Shown: piece by piece, positions 9,453 through 19,917 of the stretch
Layout: every line of letters starts with the position of its first letter
Numbering within the stretch: the stretch's first letter is position 1
DNA from: Pachysolen tannophilus NRRL Y-2460
Lineage: Eukaryota > Ascomycota > Pichiomycetes > Alaninales > Pachysolenaceae
DNA length: 64,000 bases
Reading direction: 5' to 3'
NCBI GenBank assembly: GCA_001661245.1
Contig: KV454017.1
Span: forward strand, 784,532 to 848,531
Made by a program: the position numbers and the translations under genes
The notes under the pieces: model-generated
The model's input: only the letters and a program-made list of their open reading frames with translations
Told to the model about the DNA's origin: nothing
Database searches by the model: none

Positions 9453-9817
9453 NNNNNNNNNNNNNNNNNNNNNNNNNNNNNNNNNNNNNNNNNNNNNNNN
9501 NNNNNNNNNNNNNNNNNNNNNNNNNNNNNNNNNNNNNNNNNNNNNNNNNNNNNNNNNNNNNNNNNNNNNNNNNNNNNNNNNNNNNNNNNNNNNNNNNNNN
9601 NNNNNNNNNNNNNNNNNNNNNNNNNNNNNNNNNNNNNNNNNNNNNNNNNNNNNNNNNNNNNNNNNNNNNNNNNNNNNNNNNNNNNNNNNNNNNNNNNNNN
9701 NNNNNNNNNNNNNNNNNNNNNNNNNNNNNNNNNNNNNNNNNNNNNNNNNNNNNNNNNNNNNNNNNNNNNNNNNNNNNNNNNNNNNNNNNNNNNNNNNNNN
9801 NNNNNNNNNNNNNNNNN
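9453..9817. other. Assembly gap (365 N)
   Basis: There are 365 consecutive N flanked on both sides by A-rich homopolymer runs, so it probably reflects failed assembly across poly-A sequence. It falls 35 bases beyond the PAP1 stop codon and hides no conserved coding end of either neighbour. Its true length is unknown. Confidence 0.97.
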
Positions 9818-9851
9818 AAAAAGAAATGAAAAAAAAAAAAAAAAAAAAACT

Positions 9852-11699
9852 TTAACTAGAAGCAACTGGGGCTGCTGCGGATGTGGCAGTTGTCGATGTG
9901 GCTGGATTACTAGTAGTAGTAGTAGCAGCAGTTGTTGTTTTAGTTGTTTCTTTTGTTCCTATTGAATTTTCTGTTCCTTCATTTTGTAATTCTGTTAAAT
10001 TTGTTACGCTATTGGCACTTCTTGGTCTTTTCCTTGCAATATTTTTTTTATCTGATTTTCTTTTTTTTTCTCTAGTTGGTCTAACTTCACCTTCTTCATA
10101 AACATAATTGGGTAAATCATATAATTTAACATGTTTTATTGATATTGAATGTATATTTTCATCATATTCTGACCATTCTCTACAAATTCGATAAAAATCT
10201 TGACATGGTTCTTGTAAATCTATTTTTTTATCTTGTTGATTTTTTAAATTTATAACTAATCCAATATATAATCCCATTACATGTAATTCATTTTTTGGTA
10301 TTTCTAATGCATTATTTTCTTTTGTAGAAATTTCATTAATTTCAATAATTTTATCTTTAAATTCTTGTTCACATTTTAAAGTACCAACATTTTCTAAAAA
10401 TGGTCCAACTTCTTCATTAGAAACATAAAAAGATTTTTCAATTGGTTCAACAAATGGATGAGCTAAATCAACTCCTTCCACCACTTCTAATTTTTGTACT
10501 AATAATCTTACTTTAGATTCAACCATACCTTTCCATTTTGAATGAACTTCTGCATTTGACCTTGTTGCTACTATTATAGTTAAATAAAATTTATATCTAT
10601 GGAAAAAATCATGTTTCTTAAATAATTCACTCCATGTATTTTGTCCCGACATTATACCATTCATTAAATTATAACCTTTATCAAATTCACCAATTATAAC
10701 TTTTTGTGTTGATCTTGTTATATTATGTGTAGCACACATTGAAGGATAAGCTGGTGTAATTACAGGCATCAAATGTTTCCTATCTTTAGGATTTCTTTGA
10801 GGATTCCATATATTTAATCTTAAAGGACCATCTTCAATTTTTTTCAACAATACAGGTTCAGGCCATCTCCATTGTCTTAATATATAAAAAAATCTACTAA
10901 TGATGACTGCACTAACAGCATTTGGATATAATTGACAAATTCTTGCAACTAATAAAGCCCATGCAACACCACCAGGAAATCCAAATATATTTCCATATAC
11001 AGCTTTTCTCTTTGCCCATAATTTAATACAACGTAAAGCATGTTTAAATACAATTGGTCTTGGAACTAATTCCAAAATTTGATCAGCAACTCTTGTACCA
11101 TTAAGAGCTCTTGCATTTGGATCATCAATATTTCTAAGTAAATTATTATCATTTAAATTTAAATCTAATGGTACTTGAGGGATATCCAATCTTGCACAAA
11201 TTAAATCTACCGCTATACCATTAAATTCAATTTTAATAATAGGTACATATGCATCTGGTACTGGAACTATTTCTTCTAATTCAGGTCTTTCTCTTAATAA
11301 TTCATCAAATACAGTAAAGAAATCATTTTTGGTAACATGCTTTGGAACAACCAATAAGGTATCAATGTCTGAACCTGGAGAATGAACTCCTAATTTATAT
11401 GAACCAAAAGTATAAACTTTACCTCCTGCATCTCTTGCCATACCTTCAGTCATATTTTTCAGTAATGAAACTTTATAAACAAATTCTTGAGCTAATTTTT
11501 GAAGAATATTTAAAGTTTCTTCTCTTTTCAGAGTCAGTGCTGCAGATTCAAAAGTACCTTGATTTTTCAATTCTTGAATCAACTGATCATTTAATGTATT
11601 TTCTTTTGTAGTAGGAGCAGCTGTTGAAATTGGTGGCGTAATCCCATACATCTTGATCGGCTGTGCTTGATTCTGTCCAGCCTGTAACGACATATTCAT
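9852..11699 (-). CDS. PAP1: Nuclear poly(A) polymerase
   Basis: The 615-residue protein is the canonical eukaryotic poly(A) polymerase, which adds the poly(A) tail within the cleavage and polyadenylation factor. The nucleotidyltransferase signature is present: FGSYKLGVHSPGSDIDTL with the first two catalytic aspartates near residues 105-110, and the third in VDLICARLD. The central domain (PRPIVFKHALRCIKLWAKR, FGFPGGVAWALLVARIC) and the RNA-binding C-terminal domain follow. The tail beyond about residue 545 is Lys/Arg-rich, then Thr/Ala low complexity. The open frame extends two codons upstream by TTG, but the first ATG is at 11699, with another at 11693. In Candida albicans and several relatives PAP lies inside the mating-type locus; no MTL, OBP or PIK gene is seen beside it here. 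The partner subunit gene PFS2 is 36 kb away in the same window. Confidence 0.95.
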   Translation of the reverse strand: MNMSLQAGQNQAQPIKMYGITPPISTAAPTTKENTLNDQLIQELKNQGTFESAALTLKREETLNILQKLAQEFVYKVSLLKNMTEGMARDAGGKVYTFGSYKLGVHSPGSDIDTLLVVPKHVTKNDFFTVFDELLRERPELEEIVPVPDAYVPIIKIEFNGIAVDLICARLDIPQVPLDLNLNDNNLLRNIDDPNARALNGTRVADQILELVPRPIVFKHALRCIKLWAKRKAVYGNIFGFPGGVAWALLVARICQLYPNAVSAVIISRFFYILRQWRWPEPVLLKKIEDGPLRLNIWNPQRNPKDRKHLMPVITPAYPSMCATHNITRSTQKVIIGEFDKGYNLMNGIMSGQNTWSELFKKHDFFHRYKFYLTIIVATRSNAEVHSKWKGMVESKVRLLVQKLEVVEGVDLAHPFVEPIEKSFYVSNEEVGPFLENVGTLKCEQEFKDKIIEINEISTKENNALEIPKNELHVMGLYIGLVINLKNQQDKKIDLQEPCQDFYRICREWSEYDENIHSISIKHVKLYDLPNYVYEEGEVRPTREKKRKSDKKNIARKRPRSANSVTNLTELQNEGTENSIGTKETTKTTTAATTTTSNPATSTTATSAAAPVASS

Positions 11700-11895
11700 T
11701 TGCAATATATGATAATGAGATAATAATGATATGTTATGATATGATATGTATATAAAAAAATGCTTTTAATTATGAACGTATAATACAAAATGATAATTAT
11801 TTAAGATATAATAACTAAAAAGGCACAAAGAAAAAATAGAAAAATCAAAAATCAAAAATCAAAAAAAAAAATAAAAAATTAAATTATTTTTAAAC

Positions 11896-11926
<31 letters not shown>

Positions 11927-12380
11927 AGAAAAGCTGAAATCTGATTAAGATATAACCTAATCTTTACTTAATGTCAATTAATAATATCCAAGAAACTTAT
12001 TAAATTTAATTTATTTCATTTATTATTAACCGCCTTCACTTAGTTAAGCCTTTTGGTTATTTTATATATAGAAAAAATTGGCTTTTTTTTATTTTATTTT
12101 CATTTTTTTTCTCTGAAATTTAACCAAAATTTACACGTGCCATTAGAAAAATTGGCAGATTCACCTTTTGTACTCTTTGTTACGGTACAAAACCAATTTG
12201 ATTTGAATTGATACTTTTAATACCGTAATATTGAGCAGGAGTTGGGAAATCAAAGGTAAGGAGGAAAGAAGTCAATGTTTGAATGATTATGAGATTTACA
12301 TAAGAAAAAGAGAATAAAAATTTTTTTTCTTTGGGGGGTTCCCTAGTCCGTGTATTGTAATTGCTATAAATTTTTCAATC
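11700..12380. other. Spacer: PAP1 promoter and downstream region of membrane gene
   Basis: No gene seen. It holds an A run of about 30 at 11896-11925, short AAAAATC repeats near 11840-11870, and T-rich tracts near 12085-12110. TTGGCAGATTCACC near 12151 and TTACGGTACAAAACC near 12180 are the only stretches of mixed composition. Confidence 0.5.
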
Positions 12381-13811
12381 TTATGTGGAATATGTATCAT
12401 CTTTATGTAACTCCGATTCTACCACCTGGTAATAATTGCCGTGCCTGAGAGGAGACATTATAGGCTCTTGAATATTATTATTATTATTGTTAACGTTATT
12501 ATTATTATTATTATTATTGTCCTTGTTAATTTTGGTATTAATATCTGTTTTTAATTTATTGATTATACTACCGTAGCTTTTTTTATGCGACATTTTACTA
12601 TTAGTGTCGATATCAAATAAACGCCTTCTTGCATCAATATTAGGGAATGAGGAGGAGCCTCCTTCAAAATTAGACCGTGAATCATTTTTTAAATCATATT
12701 GATTGGTTTTTTGCCAAAATATAGTCATTAATATTATGAAATTAATGAAAATCCATGATATATAAAAAGAACTGTTAAAATAATAATAAATAGAAAATGA
12801 TTTTATATCTATAATAGGCTGATACATGAAAAATGATGAAATATTGATTTTTCCTTGATCTTGTTGTGAATTAACTTGAAATATAAACAGTATTATAGCT
12901 AACATTATAAATTCTAGCCATATATTTAAAATTAATTTTAAATTTGTATGATAAAAATCTTTATATATTTTGTAACTTAATATTAACCTTGAAAAAATTA
13001 ATAATGACATTCCAATTATTATTATATAGGTATAATCGAATAAATGAAAAAATTTATCGCTGGTAGTAGTAGTAGCAGTAATTGTAGTTGGTATTGGAAT
13101 TGCATTGGCCGTTTGCAGTGGAGATAAGGCCAATAATGTTGCTAAAATTGGAGCGCTATATTTAAGATTTGAATCTCTTCTATGAGCAATAGAAGGATTA
13201 AAAGTTATTTGTTCATCTTCTTCATCTTCTTCATCATCATCATCATCTTCTTCTTGAAGGTAATAACCATACTCATTTCGACCTAAAATTTCATTAACAT
13301 CATTTAAAGTTGTTTCATTAATTAATATTCCTCTTTCATCTATTGGTAATATCAGTATTAAAGATTTTTCCATATACTCAATTACACATACTTGATATAT
13401 AATTAATGCATCCCATATTAACCGTACACTGAAAAAAATAATGGGAAATTTATAATCAAATTGTGATCCTAATACTGACCTATTTGATAAATAGTTACAA
13501 ATATAAAATAATATGTAACAAATGTTTGATAAGAGATTAAACAAATTAAATAATAATGTCTTGCTTATCTTTAATTTGGAAAAAGTTTTTTGCAACCCAC
13601 TTTTAGTCCTGTTTCCAATCCCGTATTCACTGTATCTACTCTCTACTGGGGAAAAAGAATTCCCCTGTTGAAGTTTTTGGTAATGAGTATTATTTGGAAA
13701 AATTTGTACCAATGGTAGCAAGAGAAAGATAAGATTAAGAATAATCGTTAATGATGAATATGATGAAGTGATCAATCGTATAAGATCTACCATTATTTCA
13801 AATATATACAT
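12381..13811 (-). CDS. Predicted multi-pass membrane protein, unknown
   Basis: I do not recognise this 476-residue protein. Hydrophobic segments are visible at about residues 13-38, 88-112, 123-147, 263-283, 290-314 and 348-368. They fall as three near the N-terminus and three after a hydrophilic loop. The loop (about 165-245) holds an Asp/Glu run (about 187-203). The C-terminal 100 residues are hydrophilic, Ser/Asn-rich, with a long Asn run, so they probably face the cytosol. The two groups of three spans recall the extra N-terminal domain of ABCC transporters, but there is no ATPase domain and I do not assign that family. The start is ATG at 13811; a second ATG (MVDLIRL) lies six codons in. 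The TM pattern supports a real gene. Confidence 0.65.
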   Translation of the reverse strand: MYIFEIMVDLIRLITSSYSSLTIILNLIFLLLPLVQIFPNNTHYQKLQQGNSFSPVESRYSEYGIGNRTKSGLQKTFSKLKISKTLLFNLFNLLSNICYILFYICNYLSNRSVLGSQFDYKFPIIFFSVRLIWDALIIYQVCVIEYMEKSLILILPIDERGILINETTLNDVNEILGRNEYGYYLQEEDDDDDEEDEEDEQITFNPSIAHRRDSNLKYSAPILATLLALSPLQTANAIPIPTTITATTTTSDKFFHLFDYTYIIIIGMSLLIFSRLILSYKIYKDFYHTNLKLILNIWLEFIMLAIILFIFQVNSQQDQGKINISSFFMYQPIIDIKSFSIYYYFNSSFYISWIFINFIILMTIFWQKTNQYDLKNDSRSNFEGGSSSFPNIDARRRLFDIDTNSKMSHKKSYGSIINKLKTDINTKINKDNNNNNNNNVNNNNNNIQEPIMSPLRHGNYYQVVESELHKDDTYST

Positions 13812-14061
13812 AAAAGTATGTATTTATCTATGTATGGTCTTGTGACAAAATCACAAATACCAGAACTTTTTTTTTTTTTATTTATTTCTCTTATCAATCG
13901 TAATAATAGAAAAAGATATCAATAAATTTTAAACAATTATAATGAACTATTCTTAAAAAACTTTAGTATTAATATTTTGCAAAGGAAGGAAATTTTTCAA
14001 TTAAATCTGAAACTTTTGCAAGTTTAAAAAAACAAAAACAAAAAAACTATGACAAATTAAG

Positions 14062-14096
<35 letters not shown>

Positions 14097-15390
14097 CTTC
14101 TTTATCAACTAGTTAGGCATTCAATTATTTAACGAAAAGTGTTTTAAAAAAGAAACCCATATTTTTTCTTGTTTATCGCTTGAAAGATAACCTAACCAAC
14201 TGATAAGAATTTTTTTTCTTCCGCAAAAATTTTTTTATTTTTTTGAGTCTTATCTTGCTCGAACACATTTTTTTTAATGCACAGAAGTTCATTCACCCAC
14301 ATACAGTAATAGTGAAATAGTGAAAAATTTAAATTTTTTTATACTAAAAAGTTTATTAATTTTTCGGCTTTCAAATGAATAATACCCAATTAGTCAAAGT
14401 TTGTAATTGTAACTATAACTGTGGTTTATAAGCTAATAAATTTATTAGTTAATACAATGGTACCATATAAGAATTTTTTTTTCTCTTTTTTTATTTTAAT
14501 TGGGTTCTTTTTAATACCTGCAATTGCATGTTTTTTTTTTTTTTTCTCTCATAATGCAATGCATGGATCGGGATGATACCATTCTTATCTCAAAAACACC
14601 TCACAGAACAGGTATGTATATGTATATATTAACACTAGTATTATTATTATTATTATTATTATTATACTATTAGTTTTCGTAATCTACTACTTTTCCTGGA
14701 ATAATTTTTTTTTTTTTTAAAGTTTGATTATACCTTAGTAGGTGAGCAACAATAATGCCAAAACTTTTGTCATTATCAAGATCGTCACTAGTTAACTAAC
14801 TAAATTTCACTATTAAAACTTAAAAAAGAAAAAACAACAACAGTACTTGAACAAAAGGAGATATAGAGATAGAGGGGGGAGAGGGGGTGATGGTTTCTAA
14901 TTCAAACTAAAATATAAAAATTTAAAATTTTCTTTTTTCCTTTTTGGTTGTATTTTAATATTTTTTTAATAATAATAATCTATCTTTTAATTTAATATGT
15001 ATGTACTTTTTAAATAACATAACTATACTTCTTTTATATTATTGTGGATACGATGAAATGCTTCTTGCCCTTGTTTACGTGCGGGTTTTTAATTCCATGA
15101 AAAAAAATGAAAAATAAAATGAAAAATTCAAGTAGTGTACCTAATTCTAAATAGTTCCAAAAGAGGTAAGAGTCTAGAACCAAAAAAAAAAACGAAAAAA
15201 AAGAATTTCGGCCAAATTGGGAAGTTCCCAGTATGGTTTCTTGTTTGGGTAACCTATGAGTGCAGTGGTGTAGGGTGTTTTAGGTTTTCACCCAATTAGG
15301 AAATGTTTTGTGTGCCAGCTAATAGAGAACACAGATTTGAAAAGAAAGAAAAACAATCTAAAACGTATTCGTATTTTAATAGATTAATAT

Positions 15391-15425
<35 letters not shown>

Positions 15426-15641
15426 TTAAATTTGTTTGAGTTAATTGAAACTAATCAAAATTTTTTTTTTCTTTTCTCTTCTTTTCTTTTCTTTTTCTTG
15501 GTTTCCCAGTAATAATTAAAATTTAACTGCTGGAGAAAAAATTAAGTATAGGTCAAGTGAAAGAGTTTGAGTTTTGGATTTGTGTGTGTGTGTGTGTGTG
15601 TTTTTTTTTTTTTTCAATTATAATATTTTATTTTCGTGGCC
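13812..15641. other. 1.8-kb divergent promoter region with microsatellites
   Basis: It separates the membrane-protein gene (leftward) from VPS1 (rightward). I see no gene. It contains (AT)n at 14066-14093 and 15392-15421, (TTA)n at about 14641-14665, (TG)10 at 15581-15600, a 16-bp AT palindrome at 14433-14448, and two CArG-type boxes at 15212-15221 and 15291-15300. The T-rich tract just before the VPS1 ATG is typical of yeast promoters. Confidence 0.5.
15212..15300. promoter_or_regulatory. Two CArG/Mcm1-like boxes upstream of VPS1
   Basis: CCAAATTGGG (15212-15221) and CCCAATTAGG (15291-15300, in the context TTTCACCCAATTAGGAAATG) match the CC-six-GG core. The second also has the flanking TT and AA of the Mcm1 P-box. 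They lie 340-430 bases before the VPS1 start. Motif evidence only. Confidence 0.4.
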
Positions 15642-17723
15642 ATGGATGAAACTTTAATTTCAACAATTAATAAATTACAAGATGCCTTGGCTCCATTAGG
15701 AGGAGGATCTTCATCACCTGTTGATTTACCTCAAATTACTGTTGTTGGCTCTCAATCTTCAGGAAAATCTTCAGTATTGGAGAATATTGTTGGTAGAGAT
15801 TTTTTACCAAGAGGTACTGGTATTGTTACTAGAAGACCTTTAGTTTTACAATTAATTAATAAGAGAGGAACAAATTCAAATTCAGATAATTCTTTAATTG
15901 ATATTAAATCAATTGATGCAGATGGGAAAAAATCTGAAAATAATGTAGAAGAATGGGGGGAATTTTTACATCTTCCAGGTAAAAAATTTTATAATTTTGA
16001 TGAAATTAGAAATGAAATTATTAGAGAAACAGATTCTAAAACTGGTGATAAAGGTATATCCCCAGTTCCAATTAACCTTAGAATATACTCACCACATGTT
16101 TTAACTTTAACATTGGTTGATTTACCAGGTTTAACAAAAGTCCCTGTTGGTGATCAACCAAAGGATATTGAAAGACAAATTAAAGATATGATTATGAAAT
16201 TTATTTCAAAACCAAATGCTATCATATTAAGTGTTAATGCTGCAAATACAGATTTAGCAAATTCTGATGGTTTGAAATTAGCAAGAGAAGTTGATCCTGA
16301 AGGAACAAGAACAATTGGTGTTTTAACAAAAGTCGATTTAATGGATCAAGGTACTGATGTTATTGATATCTTGGCCGGTAGAGTTATTCCATTAAGATTA
16401 GGTTATGTTCCTGTTATTAATAGAGGTCAAAAGGATATTGAGGGTAAAAAGACAATTAGAGGAGCGTTAGAAGATGAAAGAAAATTTTTTGAAAATCATC
16501 CATCATATAGACCTAAAGCTCATTATTGTGGTACTCCATATTTGGCTAAAAAATTAAATTCAATTTTATTACATCATATAAAACAAACTTTACCAGATAT
16601 TAAAATGAGAATTGAAACTGCTTTAAAAAAATATCAAAATGAATTACAAGCATTAGGTCCTGAAATTGCAGATTCTCCAAATTCAATTGTATTAAGTGTT
16701 ATTACCGATTTTTGTAAAGATTACAATGGTATATTAGATGGTGAAACTAAAGATATTACTTCATTAGAATTAAGTGGTGGTGCAAGACTTAGTTTTGTAT
16801 TTCATGAAATTTTTAAAAATGGTGTTAATGCATTAGATCCATTTGATCAAATTAAAGATTCAGATATAAGAACTATAATGTATAATTCAAGTGGTTCTGC
16901 TCCTTCTTTGTTTGTTGGTACCGAGGCATTTGAAGTATTGGTTAAACAGCAAATTAAAAGATTTGAAGATCCATCTGTTAGATGTATTACTTTAATTTTT
17001 GATGAATTGGTTAGAATCTTATCACAAATCTTATCACAACCAGAATATGCTAGATATCCTGGTTTAAAAGAACAAATTTCTCAAATTTTTATTCAATTTT
17101 TAAGAGAAGCTGTTCTTCCAACAAATGCATTTGTAACTGATATTATAAAACTGGAAGAGACATATATCAATACTGCTCATCCGGATTTGTTAAAAGGTTC
17201 CCATGCAATGGCAATGGTCCAAGAAAAATTACATCCAACACCTCAAGTCCAAGTTGACTCCAAGACAGGTAAAGTTATTCCACAAAAATCTCCTACTGTT
17301 TCTTCATCTGCAGCATCAACAATATCTCAAGATGAAGACAAACAATCCTTCTTTTCTGGATTTTTCAGTTCAAAAAACAAAAAGAGACTTGCTGCTATGG
17401 AACCACCTCCACCAATTTTAAGAGCAAGTGGTGCAATGTCAGAGAGAGAAACTATGGAAACTGAAGTTATTAAATTATTGATCCAATCTTATTTCAATAT
17501 TGTCAAAAGAACTGTTTCTGATATTATACCTAAATCGATTATGTTGAAGCTTATTGTCAGATCAAAGCAAGATATTCAAAAAGTTTTATTGGAGAAACTT
17601 TATGGAAATACCGATTTGGATTCTTTGGTTAAAGAAAATGATCTTACTGTTGCTAGAAGAAAAGAATGTGTGAAAATGGTTCAAGTCTTGAAACACGCTA
17701 ACGATATCGTTTCTAGTGTTTAA
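15642..17723 (+). CDS. VPS1: Dynamin-like GTPase of vacuolar and endosomal sorting
   Basis: The 693-residue protein is a full-length classical dynamin relative without a PH domain, as in yeast Vps1, which drives membrane fission at endosomes, Golgi and peroxisomes. The GTPase domain shows G1 GSQSSGKSS (36-44), the G2 region with RPLVLQ, G3 LVDLPG and G4 LTKVDLMD. The middle domain follows, then a variable Ser/Lys insert (about 540-590). The C-terminal GTPase effector domain begins near [15 protein letters not shown]. The open frame begins six bases earlier with GTG, but the ATG at 15642 gives MDETLIST and is the expected start. One in-frame CTG at 17151-17153 (codon 504) should be serine in this clade. 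Confidence 0.96.
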   Translation: MDETLISTINKLQDALAPLGGGSSSPVDLPQITVVGSQSSGKSSVLENIVGRDFLPRGTGIVTRRPLVLQLINKRGTNSNSDNSLIDIKSIDADGKKSENNVEEWGEFLHLPGKKFYNFDEIRNEIIRETDSKTGDKGISPVPINLRIYSPHVLTLTLVDLPGLTKVPVGDQPKDIERQIKDMIMKFISKPNAIILSVNAANTDLANSDGLKLAREVDPEGTRTIGVLTKVDLMDQGTDVIDILAGRVIPLRLGYVPVINRGQKDIEGKKTIRGALEDERKFFENHPSYRPKAHYCGTPYLAKKLNSILLHHIKQTLPDIKMRIETALKKYQNELQALGPEIADSPNSIVLSVITDFCKDYNGILDGETKDITSLELSGGARLSFVFHEIFKNGVNALDPFDQIKDSDIRTIMYNSSGSAPSLFVGTEAFEVLVKQQIKRFEDPSVRCITLIFDELVRILSQILSQPEYARYPGLKEQISQIFIQFLREAVLPTNAFVTDIIKLEETYINTAHPDLLKGSHAMAMVQEKLHPTPQVQVDSKTGKVIPQKSPTVSSSAASTISQDEDKQSFFSGFFSSKNKKRLAAMEPPPPILRASGAMSERETMETEVIKLLIQSYFNIVKRTVSDIIPKSIMLKLIVRSKQDIQKVLLEKLYGNTDLDSLVKENDLTVARRKECVKMVQVLKHANDIVSSV

Positions 17724-18744
17724 TTTAAAGTCTTCTCAGATAATGAAAACTAAACTTCTGCTATTAATATTTGAATTTGTGACTTTTTGGAGGTGAAAAA
17801 AAAAGAACATCTTCACTAGATTTTTTTTTTTTTCTATATCTTTTTATTCATTTTAATCTTTTGAATTTTTTTTTTTTTTCATTTTTTTTTTATTGTGAAT
17901 CTATCATTATTGAGTTCTACGTTTTATATATATATAACTATTGCAAATATCTTTTTATAATATTGTCTTTTTTTGTGTTTTTTTCTTTGTTGTAGCCAAG
18001 GCTATTCAATTTTACATTTTAGTTTTTTGTTTATATTTCAGGTTGTTCCAGTTTAATATATCATTAAAATATATATAACAAAGTTATATTTTTATAAATT
18101 GGAAACCTTACACAAGATAAAATGTTGAATTTTAGAGAAATAGAGATTAATGCAACTTGTTCTGTAGAATCTACATGTAAAAAATACTGTAGAAAACTTG
18201 TTAGATTTTTTTTAATTCCAGTAAATTGGGACGTTGAATAAATTTGGAATCGGTTCTAGATAAACAAAATGGGTATTAATTAAAGTTCTGCTTGCTTCAA
18301 ATCAATCAACATTGAACCAAATAGAGATAATTACAAAGAACAATACCAGGAAATTGAAATGGGTGTTGACCACCGTTGTACATACAGTAATGCCTTCAAA
18401 TCTAAAAAAAAAAAAAAAACTTAACCAATGACAATGATATACTCAAGAAAAATAAATGTAAAAAAAAAAGCTCAGTAATACTAAATGAACCATAGCTTCA
18501 ATGCATTATATATAACCTAATTAGAAATCAAAAGCTGTCGATAGATAACTAACATCTTCTTCTCATTCTTTTTATTTTTCTTCTTATTTTTCCCCAGAGT
18601 ATAAATCTGAAATATTCGGTTTTCTTTTTTTTCTTCTTTTTTTTTTTAAGGAATAAAAATAATTTCAAAATTTGTTCAAATTATAAAATATTTTAATTGA
18701 ATAATATATTTAGTCAATCTAGAGATAAGAACCAATATATTGCA
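17724..18744. other. Spacer between VPS1 and bZIP gene
   Basis: No gene seen in about 1 kb. The VPS1-proximal part is T-rich 3' sequence with ATATATATA near 17925. The remainder is the bZIP promoter, with a T/C-rich tract (18560-18650) close to its start. Short matches such as CCTAATTAG near 18517 resemble half of a CArG box. Confidence 0.5.
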
Positions 18745-19845
18745 ATGAATTTCAATATCTCTTCATCAAATCGTTTATCGAATCGAGACATGATGCCTAC
18801 CATTTTAAATTCTGGTAATTTACAGTCGTTACAAGAAAGTCATCAAAACCCAAGTGAACAATTTTTAAGTTCTGAATCAATTTTTTGGGATAATTATAAT
18901 GATGGAGGATGTGATACTTCAGGTGTTCGAAATAATTTCAATGTTTCCTCAGAAACTGGGAATATTAATGGAGGTAATAATAGTAGTAACACTACTGGTA
19001 TTATAAACGATGGCACTAGTTTGAATGCTTTAGTAAATGTTCAGGGGCCAGAAGCATCTCACTTAATTGAAGAATGTTTCAAGAAAGAGACTGAATCTCT
19101 TTTAGCTCAAGATAATAATAATAATAATAATAATAGATCGAATAGTATATCTAAATCTTCTTCTGATGATGGGATATCTGATTCAAGTTTAAATAGAAAT
19201 CATAAGGATGGTCTGTTACAATTTTCTTCTACTTCACAATCTGAAGCTGAATTATATTTAAAAAGAAAAGCACAAAATAGAGCTGCTCAAAGAGCATTTA
19301 GAGAAAGGAAAGAAACCAAATTAAAGGAGCTTTCCACAAAGTTGAATAAAACTGAACTGGAAAATGAAAAATTATCTAGAGAATTGGAAGAATTGAAGCA
19401 AAAGATTATTATGTTAGATACTGAAAATCAACTTTTAACTAAAAATTATTCAATAGTAGCATCAGATTCAAATTCGGGGAAATTTAGTTTTAAATCTGAA
19501 AAGCCAAATACTTCTACAGTTTTTTCATTTCCATTAGACAAGGAGAAGTTTATAAACAATTTGATCAAAGATACCGAGCATGATATATCAAAGGCATTTC
19601 AAAATGACAATCTTGTTTATCAAGAAACTGGAGATACCAATGGTAATTCTTGTGGGAAAATTTTGACCGTTGGTGCAGTATGGGACTATTTATATAATTT
19701 TAGTATGGAACATGAGGAATTGGAATTGGATATAACAAATATAATGGATCAGTTGAAAGGTAACGAAAAATGTCATGGATATGGACCTGGGTACTCTTTG
19801 AAGTTACTCAACGAGATTATTGCTGAAGCTATCTCTAAACATTGA
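18745..19845 (+). CDS. AP-1-like bZIP transcription factor (FCR3-type)
   Basis: The predicted product has 366 residues. The basic region begins near residue 173 with KRKAQNRAAQRAFRERKE, the QNRAAQRAFR form that defines fungal AP-1/Yap factors. It is followed by a leucine-zipper helix (about 195-235). The N-terminus is Ser/Asn-rich with a short Asn run. The C-terminus (about 290-366) has a conserved-looking block, KILTVGAVWDYLYNF then CHGYGPGYSLKLL, with single cysteines. This is like the C-terminal domain I associate with Candida FCR3 and related factors (moderate confidence). It lacks the clustered cysteine domains of the oxidative-stress factor Cap1/Yap1. The frame is open 16 codons upstream from a TTG; the first ATG is at 18745, with another (MMPTIL) 16 codons later. 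Confidence 0.82.
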   Translation: MNFNISSSNRLSNRDMMPTILNSGNLQSLQESHQNPSEQFLSSESIFWDNYNDGGCDTSGVRNNFNVSSETGNINGGNNSSNTTGIINDGTSLNALVNVQGPEASHLIEECFKKETESLLAQDNNNNNNNRSNSISKSSSDDGISDSSLNRNHKDGLLQFSSTSQSEAELYLKRKAQNRAAQRAFRERKETKLKELSTKLNKTELENEKLSRELEELKQKIIMLDTENQLLTKNYSIVASDSNSGKFSFKSEKPNTSTVFSFPLDKEKFINNLIKDTEHDISKAFQNDNLVYQETGDTNGNSCGKILTVGAVWDYLYNFSMEHEELELDITNIMDQLKGNEKCHGYGPGYSLKLLNEIIAEAISKH

Positions 19846-19875
19846 TCCATGTGGGAACCATAGTGACTACTTTTT

Positions 19876-19917
<42 letters not shown>

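Larger units (their letters stand above)
8443..9851. other. Spacer with promoter of the acidic gene and an assembly gap
   Basis: No gene seen outside the N gap. It contains AP-1/Gcn4-type TGACTCA at 8760-8766 and 9198-9204, a CArG/Mcm1-like CCCGATTAGG at 8884-8893, and an 8-bp inverted repeat (CGGGTTTC at 8769-8776, GAAACCCG at 8880-8887). Long A and T runs occupy 9238-9262 and 9402-9422. The part nearest PAP1 serves as its 3' region. Confidence 0.5.

Noticed and set aside
9290-9965. Open frames spanning the N gap
   Set aside because: They are made of undetermined bases and homopolymer codons; no evidence of coding.
14375-14431. 18-codon Cys-containing frame (VCNCNYNCGL) resembling a metallothionein
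   Set aside because: Only three cysteines, very short, AT-rich context; chance is more likely.
14549-14672. Short frame with GTATGT that could be a first exon (ATGGATCGGGATGATACC)
   Set aside because: No convincing TACTAAC plus 3' site and downstream exon; reading through runs into a poly-Leu microsatellite. Also checked for homeodomain or HMG residues of mating-type genes: none seen.
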